A DNA stretch of 64,000 nt from Acholoe squamosa (taxonomy: Eukaryota; Annelida; Polychaeta; Phyllodocida; Polynoidae), in contig OX439038.1 of assembly GCA_949317995.1 (NCBI GenBank), positions 32,634,613-32,698,612 on the forward strand, given 5' to 3'. How positions within the stretch are numbered: the first letter of the stretch is position 1; each line of letters starts with the position of its first letter. This document shows positions 36,101-48,100 of this stretch, one piece after another. Under the pieces are notes generated by a model. It made no database searches. It was not told the DNA's origin and was given only the letters and a program-made list of their open reading frames with translations. The position numbers were made by a program, and so were the translations under genes.

Positions 36101-39100
36101 ACAAGTTAGTCAGGTTAGGGAGGGGTTTGTGCTACAGTCATCCAAAATGGCACCTTGCAACTATTTTGACTGGATGGTTGTATGGCATTCAATGATTAGT
36201 GTTATACATGTAATGGAGTGTGTATTTTGATCTACTCTAGTCCAGAGAATGGTGTGATACAATGTATAAATATGTGTTTCTTGAGTGGTGGTTAGGCTGC
36301 CTATTTGCCTTGTAAGTAGAGTAGATCTCTATTGTGACTGAGTAAACAGGCATAGGATAGCCTTTATTCAGTAGACTAGAGTATAGCATACATTCACATC
36401 AGGCAGCATATGGATCCAGTAGGCCCATACATGTCAGGGTGTGGCACCTAAAAACAGACTACTATATATGAGAAACAGCATATGGATCTAGTAGGCCCAT
36501 ACATGTTGGGTTGTGGCACTCCTATATATAGGAAAGAGCGTATAAATCCAGTAGGCCTACAGAAGTCTTAGAGTAGAATGGACAGAGCCTATTAGTAGGC
36601 CCATACATGTCTGGGTGTGGCACCTAAAAACAGACTAATATATAGGAAACAGCATATGGATCTAGTAGGCCCATACATGTCTGGGTGTGGCACCTAAAAA
36701 CAAGACTACTATATGGGAAACAGCATATGGATCTAGTAGGTCATACATGTCGGGGTGTGGCACCTAAAAACAGACTACTATATGGGAAACAGCATATGGA
36801 TCTAGTAGGCCCATACATGTTGGGGTGTGGCACTCCTATATATAGGAAAGAGCGTATAAATCCAGTAGACCTACAGAAGTCTTAGAATAGAATGGACAGA
36901 GCCTATTATGTTACATAACAACCTCCTCCACTATGCAGACTTAGCAGGTTTAATTATTAGCCAATAAGAAAACTCCAATCTATTCACTGCGGTCCTTCAG
37001 GGGCCAACTGGGACAACCTGCTACCTTGGAATACGTCCTACTGCATACTACCTGTTACAGACAGGGCCGTGGTGTGTTCAGTCAGGTGTGACCGTCACTG
37101 TCTGGTATGCTATCTTTACTGGGTGGATAAATATCAGTAGGCTCCTCTGTATAGACCACAACCTGGTTTGTGCATAAGTTGGAGTGTGGCACCTATAAGC
37201 AGACTCCTATATAGGAAAGCACATAACTCCAGTAAGCCCATACAAGTCAAGGTGTGGCAGCTATCACAGGCTCCTATATAGGGAAGAGCATATACAGTAA
37301 AATCCCTAAAATATAACGAACTCTGTTACACGAATTTTCGTTTATAACAAACAAATTACTTTGAAGCAATTTTCCTCATACCTTTCTATAATAAGGTAAT
37401 CATGATAAAATGAATTCCACAAAATCTCCCTTCATCTATAACGAGTTTTCTAGGCAATGTAAATTTTATTAATGGTAAATATGCCACAAACTGAAAAAGG
37501 AACTGGTAAGAAGAACATATTTCCTTTGAATTAAGCTGTTTATAGTTCTGCTTGGTCATTGTCATTGCTTGGGTGATTCACAGTAACACCATGTGCCCCC
37601 CACACCCCACAGGCAAGAACTGCTTGGAGAGTGAATGCTAGGTGCTTAGTAGTATTAACATAAAGGCCTGCCACTCAGCTTTTCGGCCATTTTATTTTCA
37701 TTATTGTGGTATGGGGCTTTATATATGCTTTAAGGGGCCCTATTTGCTGCATTATAATCAATTTATAGAAACCATGGGAATTTCAGTAAACATTTATCTG
37801 GGTAAACCTTTTATGAATTAAATACAATTATTAGTTCTGCTCAAAACATTTTTTTAGTTGATACTAGCGATATTCATTATGACCCATGAGAGCCTGAGCA
37901 CCCAAGGACCCTCATTCTCATTGACCTCTTGTGTAATGTTCACACTAATGTACCTCATAAGTAGATCTTGATTGATTGATACTTAATGTACTAGGGTAGG
38001 GGTAGCTAATCCGGATACATGGTATAACTGTAGTAGGTATATACCCCCTTCCCCTACATACACCCAAAGGGCTTCCCTAGCCCACTTAAAAGGGTCTATT
38101 TCTCCTCTTTTCTATCCCCTCAGGATGTGTGTGGTGCACATATGCACGGGCACCAACACATTCCCCTGTGAAATTGTGTAAGTAGTTCTCGCCATGAATA
38201 TGACCTTAGCTGTCGAAATGGCGTTAAACATCTATTACTCTCACTCATACACCCTAAAGGATCCTATGCAAATTAGCCATGTGTTTTCAGTCCAGCAGCA
38301 ATGTTGTCATAAAGATGAACATGGACTAGGCCTGTATGAGTGAGTGAGTAATAGATGTTTAACGCCATTTCGACAGCTAAGGTCATATTCATGATGAGAA
38401 CTACATTACACAATTTCACAGAGGAATGTGTCAGTGCCCACACATATGTGCACCACACACATCCTGAGAGGATAGGAAATAGGAGAAATAGACCCTTTTA
38501 AGTGGGCTAGGGAGGCCCGTGAGACTGTATGAGCTTACAAAGGTAAAACTGTAAATGTTAAGGTAAGGATACCTCCTATATGTGGAAATGAATTAGTTCT
38601 GCACCCTTTACTGCATTCGAATTGATTCAGATTGTTCAGAATGATATCAAGACTCAGGCTGTGAGATGACCGTGGACAAAGAGTGGTAGGCCTTATATAA
38701 CATACCCACGATCACCAAGCCGAGATTCTGGACACACACACACCACACTGCATGACATTTTGGGACCGGCAGGGTGGTCTACCCCACACCTGGCTCCTTG
38801 ACCAGCCCAAACTCACACCCACGCCCCTACCTGTCCAATCAACCTGAAAGGGCAAGTGTGCAACCAGGTGCATGGCCCTATAATAAGACTCTGTTTTTAG
38901 GTGCCACACTGCGTTCCCCTCATTCAACCATGCAGTGGGGCAGCTAATCTTATAGTGTGAACTATAGATAAACCCTTGCCCTGACCTGTATAGGTTTATT
39001 GGGGTTATATACCCTTTCCTATATAGGAGCCTGTAATAGGTGCAACACCCCAACCTTTATCTATAGGCTTACTGGAGTTATATGCCCTTTCCTATGCTAG

Positions 39101-42100
39101 AATTTGCTTTAAATAATTTACTTGTTTCCTATAGTAGCCTGTTTTAGGTGCCCCGGCATGTATAGGCAAACTGGATCCATATGCTATTCCCTATATCAGT
39201 CTGATTTTAGATCTGCCACACCCCAACCTTGTGAGGCATAATTCCAATATATTTGGGCGGGGTTGCAATCCAGTAGTACAGCAACAATTCTCGTACCATC
39301 ATATCTTAAACCTTTTTGGCCACTTTTTCACTCTACATGCAAGCAAATTTTCATATTTTACACTAGATAATAGGCAAAATTCCCTCCAATTTTCTCTTCT
39401 TTTCTATGAAAGTAACCATATATAGATGACAATTTTGCTTAATAAAGGCAAAATTCCCTTTGTTTATTAGGAGAAGGAAACCAACTATTCTCATATATAA
39501 AGCTCTATTTTCCTTTGATTTAGTACTGGAATCCATGAGGCACTAAGGTGTCCCATTCGTACCTCTACTAAAGCGGTATATTATTATGCTGATATACTCT
39601 ACTGAATTAGATTGTAGTAATAGAAATAATTTTCAGTGCACCAGTCATTCACAATAGCACCACTCACTATACATGCATTCAGTAACAAACTTAATTCTCC
39701 TGTGGTGCTGTATCATATAAAAGCCTTGATCACTACTTTTACTCATTAAAATAAACCTAGTATGGCTATGTAGGTTGGAGTTTCCTTAACCCCTGTGGGC
39801 TAAGCTTCTAACCTAAACCCTGTGTAGGCATGCTGTAGCTATTGGCCACTAGCTAGTCTGGAGCTGGTTCCTGCGACCCACACTGATAAGGTGGGACCAG
39901 CATGTCCCTGGAAGTGGGTGTTAACCAGGGACAAGGTACCCATCATAGTATGTCTTATCAGTGGGTTTTAGCTCAACCAGCGAAATTCAAGATGGTGGCT
40001 CCACTAGGCCTCCATACTGGGTCCTATATGGCTATATGGTCAGTCAGTCCAGGGAGTTGTACCTGGCCTAGTAGTAGGCCCTGTCCATTCCAGATGAGTG
40101 ATCCCAGTGCCTGATTTTACTTTTACCCTATCTACCAATGCTATAAACCCCATTGGAGCACCACAGGCCGTCTGTGAGGCACCCATTATAAAAGATTGCC
40201 TATCTTTCACCCGATCGAGTGGATTATGATATGACTTGATTTACTTTGTAAGCTGACACTGTGAGCTGATTGGTTAATACTCACCTTGGGATGTGTTATC
40301 TTTAAGCGGCAGCCATTGTCAAATTCTAATCCTTCAAACTCACTCCATTCAATATTCAACTTCTTCTCTGTAAGATGAAAGAGAAAATATATTTTGCAAC
40401 ATTTGAATGCATGGCGAGGTATGTCAAAAATATTAGCTTCATATATCTGAATTAAAACCCATGTGTGGACAGTTTCTTTATGAACACGTTACCTTTTTTT
40501 ATATTGACACCAACGTGGACTCTGGGGAGATAAGATTTGAACTTTTAACAACTGCCAGGGTACTTGCCGCGAGTTGAGGTGTCAAAGACTAAACTGGGTG
40601 ATATCTGAGTCCCTATCTGAGATCGGTACTTGAGTTAAATGTGGATACAAGATCTCGCATGGTGAGAAATGTATTTTAAGAGATTGATTAAGCATATGTC
40701 TAATTTTGCCTAATTTTTTTATATAACAATGATTTGTATTGAGAGTTAAAAGTACACCAAAGGTGTAATAGCCGATCGCTTAATTGTGATGAATGTTTCT
40801 TTAAGAGTAGATATTCTTATTTTTGATATCATGATGATTTGTTTTGTGAGTTAAAAGTACAGCATGACGAGCAATTCGCAAAACGCATTAATGCATCAGC
40901 AGCCCTTAGAGGGTTAAGATGTATGTGTGGCGACCCTTAAAGGGGTTAATCCTCGCTCACCCTTAAAAGTTTGATACACAAACTACAAGAGGTTCGTCAT
41001 GTATAGGGCATTAGCATATCAGGCTATATCAGGGTATTCTGGGTAAATTTCTTATCAGCCTCCAGAACAATGGCCAGTGATAAGACTGATAAGCTGCATC
41101 CTGTCCCTTATCTTAAATATAATGCAGCAATTTAAATTGCTGATAACTTGAAAAGTGAAAAGCCTGTGATTGGCTCCCATGAGTTGTGCACTCATCCTGT
41201 TGCATCAGCACTCCCTTTGACTGTCACACCGTCCTTTACAGGGGACGCCATGGAGTCAAGCACTTCCTGACCCAGGTTATTTGCACCACCAAGCCACTAT
41301 TCGCATAACTCCCGCCAAAACTGCGCTATTCACACCACATTGCCAAAAAAAGGTGGGAAAGTTGATACATGGATCAACATCATATACCTTCATAATTGGA
41401 GGCAAAAAGCGTCTTATGGCTGCCAACCAACTGATTCTGTACAATATTGACAATTTCTCAAAATTTACAAAACTTGGTAATGAAATACCTTTTCCTGCAA
41501 GACCCCTACATCTCCTCCTTTAATGGCACTACAAATTAATTAAATAATTCTGCCTCTCATATATAAAATTTCCATCTTTTTTTAAACTTATTCGCACCAC
41601 CAAAATGACTGAAAGTTTGGGGCCCCAGGGTGTCTCCTTATAACTCGCTTTTCGAGTTAATCACCCCAAGTACCCCTCTATTGTTTTAAGTGTGAAGTCA
41701 GGTGATAACAATGATAGGGAGACAATGCCCTGATTGACTGAACTATGGTATCAAGCAGAAATTTTAATGATCTTTTATTTCAAATATTTCATCTAATCAA
41801 TGATTGCATAGTTAAAGCTGTTGATATGGGGAACCCATAGATATAAAAAAAGGAAAAAGTTTGGGGACCCTCGAACAAACAGTGGCGAGATGGCGAGTTT
41901 GGCCACGAGAAACCTAACCCTAATGAGGTGAATAGGACTACATTCATGCAATATGGTGACACTACAGGTACTTGGAGGCGCCTAGGACTGCTGTAAAGGC
42001 GCCTAGGACTGCTGTAAAAGCTACCACCCCGCCCCAGAACGACCTGTGACAAAAACGATTCAATACAAAGTTATTTTCGTGGCCCAGGCTGTGTCTACTG

Positions 42101-45100
42101 GTGCTGGGTGGTCTCAAGGAGCAATCAGCGCCTCTACAAAGTTATTTTCGTGGCCCAGGCCGTGTCTACTGGCGCAGGCGGCCCTTTGTGGCAGTCTTTG
42201 CTGAGTCTAGGAGGTGTGATCACACTAGACTTGCCAGTCTGGTACGAGGCTAGTGTAAGGACATAAAACTACTTAGTAGTATTACTATTAATGAAGGACC
42301 GGCCAAACGGACCAGTATCAGTCCAATCCATGGATTTCAGTAGCTGATCTATAGTGGAAGGAAGTAGTGGTTTTTGTGAAGACGTCCATGCCAACTTGGG
42401 GTGATATGGAGAACGATTCCATTAGCCGAGCAGGTCAGTAGACCTCTCGGCTGATAAGAGCTTGACATGTACTGGAGGAGGCTCAAATACGTGTCTGTAA
42501 AATAAAGAGGATTGATTCCTTACGTGCTGCATTTTCTTGTTCTGGTGGTTCCCAGCTGTTCATGATACTGTCTGTGTTGGATTGTATTAACTTGTCACCA
42601 AGTTGAGGATTCACCATCCACACCGCGTCACCGCTGTAACACACACATATATAGTCACAAGGAGGATGTACTATTTGATATGTAATTAGATCTTGAAGTT
42701 GTAAGTAGTTAGTCTTTTAAGCGCCGCATGGACCATGGTGCATTAATGCACCATGGTGCATTAGACTTAGTGGTGGTGATTTGGTAATGCACGCCGGGAA
42801 AGTCTACTAGCCAATGCTGCATTCATACATCATATTAACCCGAGGTGATTGATGCACTCCTGAAGGGCATGATGCTTCCAAGCGATGCTATTTACCAGCA
42901 CCTCATTAGAGCATCATGACGCCCATAAAAGCTGGAACCATGTCATTGTACTAAAGGGTGCAAATCATGTTCTAGACAACCAAGGTGCTCTCTTACATGA
43001 TGCATGGCATTCTACATGGGGACATAAATCGGAATACAGTTACATGGGATCACTTACACAACAATGGCGACCAGACAGAAGGCTGTGTTGGGGTTCCACA
43101 CCACCTTCTTCACAACACCACCCGTCTTTAGCGTCTTCATACAGCGACCAGTCGACACCTCCCAGAACTTGACTGTCTCATCATCTGAACCTACATGGCG
43201 GACATTTCACATTAAGCAGGCATTTTACATGTATTCATAGAATTCGACTTCTTTTCATAAAGCCCTTTTAGCTCTGAAGGAGACAATTCCCAATAGTACT
43301 CATGAGCTCATAGCAAAATAGCAGAGCGTAACATACCTGATGCTATCCACTGTCCGGTTGGGTCTGCACTCACTGTCCGAACAATATCTGCGTGTCCACG
43401 ATAGACCTATGATTCGACAATCAAGATACATGTATTTGAGTACAATATATCCTTTCTTCATTCCTAACACAACCTCTACCAATGGTGACTCACAAAATCA
43501 GTGTACTTTACAAAATATCCGTATTCAATAATACACGTCAGAATGATATTTTGACATCTTGATGTCTTAACAAGAAAAATGTGGCAAGGACCACGGATAG
43601 GAGTTGCCACGGATGACGTCACAGATGACGTCACGGTGGCTGCATGACGTCACTAGTGACATCATAGGCAAACGGAAAACATAATGGAGTTGCACGGTCG
43701 CTACGCTCCTGGCCGCTTACGCTGCTTGGAACTAAAAAAAAAACTGGCTAATGCCGGATGTTTAAAACATAAGAAAGTCTATCACACACGCCATGAGGTT
43801 ATGTGTATACTTATAAATCCGACTGAGCTACTTACAATGGCCTGTGTGGTGGGGAATGGCTGCAGGTCTTTGGGTTTTGGTAACTTGGGTATCAAGTCTT
43901 GAGGATCTACGTTCATCTGTAAACAAAACATTCAGTATGACATCTACAACATCCAGTGCATAGAAAAATCCATTTCCGCTACAGTTATAACTACAGGCAA
44001 TGAATTCTTTCCAGAAAAAATTCATTGTTTTAATGCTAACGAATGATCAAAGAGTGATAGTGTCATGGTCAAACAGTACAAGTAGTTATTATATTCATGA
44101 GTACTATAATATTCATTATATTGCTGTATTGCACTGCTAAGGCTTATCCATTGTTAACTAAATGTCTATTGCATTTTCTTCACTTACCCTTGTCTTCCTG
44201 ACACGAGGACAGAGGTAGAGGTCCAAGCAACGCTCAAAGCGTTCATTGATGAACCGCGAGTATGCTGGGACATGACGCAAACTTGAGTATTTCTGGGGGA
44301 TAAAGTTCATACGCCGCTCCTCCGGATCCTGCTCCTTCCATGCCAACTCCTACAAAATAGTGTTTTCATATTTCTAGAACATCAATAAATGCTTACTGAT
44401 ACAAGCCCTGATTTCTATATTTTCTATTGCTTGGATATGGCAAATGGTTTGTATATACTCAATCTTTATAGATGATGGGTGATTGGTGATTTAAAACCAC
44501 ATTAACAGCTACAGTAACACCAGTTTATGGAAGGTTTATTCTTATTGTTTAACTACATTTACAGTCATGCCTCATTTAACCGGCCACCTCAATTTCACAT
44601 AAAAATTGACTGGTTCCTGAATCAGAATTACAATAGAATTCAATGGTTATCATTTAATCTGAACTATAGAGTGAGACCTGACTGTATTCCCCATACAGAT
44701 ATGTACATCTAGTTTCTTTCCCTCATTACAATAAACACCCCGCCCACACTGACCTCCTCCTCATTTAGTAGATACTCGGGTGGTGGATTGTATGATTCGG
44801 CATGCCCGGGTAGCACCATCTTTGGTGCCGGGATATGGTGTTGGTATCGCTTGCTAATCTCTGCCTGCAAATAAAATCAAACATTTAAAAAGCACCATAA
44901 TGTGTTTCTCTACAAGGCTTTTTTATATCCAATACTTGGATAATGGTCAAGCTACTTTTAATGAATCAGCATTGTAGCAAGAACCAACTGCATATGGAAT
45001 CCCCCAATATATGTATATGTAAAAGTGAACCTTGAATAGACTGACTTTATTAATCACAATATTGCATACATTTTGTTCCTCCAATCATTTAAAAAAGATC

Positions 45101-48100
45101 AACATTGGAAATCTGCCTTTCAGCTTCTTCAGTCATTTTAAGGTGACGCTGGCTTAACAACTTCATCCACTTTGTCAATCAGTGAAAATCAATACCTGGT
45201 CGTCTGTTTTCCACATCATATAGAAGCGTTCCTGGGCCTCCTCCTCCTCAGTTTTCTCCTTCTTTGGTTTGATCCAGCCCATCTTCATGGCATGCACCAG
45301 GCGGCCAACCTATAGACACAAGCCACATCATGAGACGCCTAACAAACTTGGTGAAATATAGTAACAAAGGAAGAATCAGTACTGTACTGTACTATGATAT
45401 TGATGTGGGGAAAAACGCGTTGATAATTTTACTGTTTATTTAGATGTCAATGTTTACCCTATAATACATGTGGTTCACAATACACTAAACAATATTTCTA
45501 TCTCAATCACAAAATTCCAATTACTCGATATCGCAATGGCGAATCCAGGATTTGGACAGAGATGCCACTCACTGGCCAACAAATACCAGGAAAACTGGAC
45601 TTTGGACACATCTTCCCAGGAATTTAACATAATTCAATACAGAAATCTTGGAATCAAAAACAGGAGATCCTGGTAAACCAGGAAAAGTGGCATCTCTGTT
45701 TGGAAAAGGAGGGTATGCATCCACCATTGCTGAAGATTATTAGCATTCCAAACTTATCTAAAGAACTCTTAACTATAAAAAAGAATCCGACCTAATATAG
45801 TAATAAGTTAGTATAGTTTAGTTCTACATATGTACCATAGAACGTCATTACAGGCTACACACTTATTGGTACCCACCTTCTGCCGTTCCCACTTAGAAGG
45901 AATAAAGCTCCTCTTGTGCTCTGGACGGTTGGTAACTGGGTGTTTCATCACCTCGTGTGTGAAGAAGTCTACCCAGGGCTGAAAGACAAGATAGGAACTT
46001 GGTGAGTTAATGCATTCCTTCGTATTTACTATGTAGTATAATGCACAACAACAAACACGCATAAATCCATGAGGCAGTATTCCGTTCTTAAATGGTTAAA
46101 CTTATCCGACCATGGTTTGGCACTTATGTATAAGTCGACCAATCAGTAGAAATAATGCTGTTGTATAGAAAAATACCATTTGAGACCAACATAAACACAC
46201 ATAAAATGTCCTATATCTACCTTCTTTTTTTCTACAAAGAAGTGGTATGTCATATACAAGTAATCTCTTTGTATGACATCTATACAGCCATGTAACCAGG
46301 TACCAGAGGGGTTATTGCACATTGGTAGTTTACCTCATACGGGTTATAGTTAGCGTCCACGTATCTGCCACGACGAAGTCTCTGTATGAGTTCGACATCT
46401 TGATCAGAGAGAACCACCTTCTGGCCTGTTGTCTTGTCGGTCACTGTCCGCCTTTATATAGAACCAATTAATCAGTTATTACTAGACTAGTGGTACATGT
46501 ATGCCCCATTTATCAGACACACATCAAAATGTGGTCGTATTCTAATTTTGGGAAAAATATTTCTTTTACGAATACATATGCGGACGGTGTAGACAAAATC
46601 TCACAATGGGTTCATTCTAACATTAATACCCACAAATTATGCTTTGACTTTCACCATTCTCTCACATTGCTTTCTTTCTCTCCCTTTTATTTTACAGCCG
46701 ACAGGTTTTAAATCCACATTATCTCTATTGCCACCGATGTTATTAAATCAATTTATGATAATTTATCATTCATTTATCTGTTCAAGATATTCAAAGATTT
46801 ACTTATTAGTTCAGCCTAAATCCTAAGATGAAAGCACTTACAAATCCTAAGATGATAGCACTTAAAATGGTTAAAATCATCGTTCACAGGAAGTGACCTT
46901 CCTAATTAGAACTACCGTAATAGAAACTCACCAGTAATCAGGATTCTCCATTTTGTTGATGAATTCATCAATTTGGTCACCACCTTTGGGCTTGATGATC
47001 TTCTTGCCCTGAACATCATAGCCAATGTGTTCAAACTCCCGATACCACTCCATCGGGATGTTACCAACTGTGTTACGAATGTCCTGGAAAGCATGAGAAT
47101 GCAATTTACTTAAATATTTAAGCCTGGTACTTAACATAGCTTGGTCCCTGTCAGAGTAATAACACTTTATACTGATTTTCTTTTCATAATTTTTCTTTTT
47201 CTGCCACTATTGTTTATTTTGTCGGAGCATGTTTACACTTGATACTAGATTGAAAAAAAAGGAAACACAATTCTTACCTCTTCATCTGAGGAGTCGAATT
47301 CATATTCATCTGGTACCCCGGTGGAGGTTCCTGGCCTGATGGTCGGTCCACTGCTTATTTCTTCAGGAACTGTCTTTGCTGTTTTCTTGGGCTTTTGTTT
47401 TCTACGCGCCTCTATTTTCTGTGTTGTAGGCTGTGCTTTTTGTAGTGAAACTTCATTCTTATTGATTTTATCCAATTGTTTTGACTTTTGGTTATTTTGA
47501 TTATTTGCTTTCTCTGCTTTCTTTTTCAATAACTTCCCATTTGTAACTTTTTCTTCAGCAATGTCATCTGCGGCGGCATCTTCGTCTTCACTACTAGCAT
47601 CTGCATCATGGTTGTCTGTGTCAGACTCATCGTCTTCATCCTCCTCCTCAGAACTCTCCCCTTCCTGATAAAAAGGATTTTAAGAGACAATGTATTGTAT
47701 TGTGCTTTGTTGATGGGATGAATAGGTAACCTGGAGCCATATCTTACATGCACGCATGTCCAAGTGCTAGATTTCATACACCTGTTTCTACAGCAAAACT
47801 TAGGGCAAGCCGTCGCGAGCATATTAAACATGATCTCATATAAAAATTGATGGATCGTTCGAGCCTATGATAATAGAGAAAAAAAAACAGGGATAAACAC
47901 TCTTTACTTCAATGGCCAGCTAAACTAGTTAAAATTCTACCTGGACTCATGGATATGTAACTCTCTCTATCAAACTTTCACACTGTAATACTATCAAAAG
48001 AATAATTACATTATTGGCGTCATATACATGTACTAGGTGCTTTAGGTCATGAACATACGTATTGCTGTTATTAAACTTAATCATAGTTTACGGGAAACAA

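Noticed and set aside
47526..47831. 101-codon minus-strand ORF
   Set aside because: It is an alternate frame over BOP1 exon 3 and the adjoining intron.
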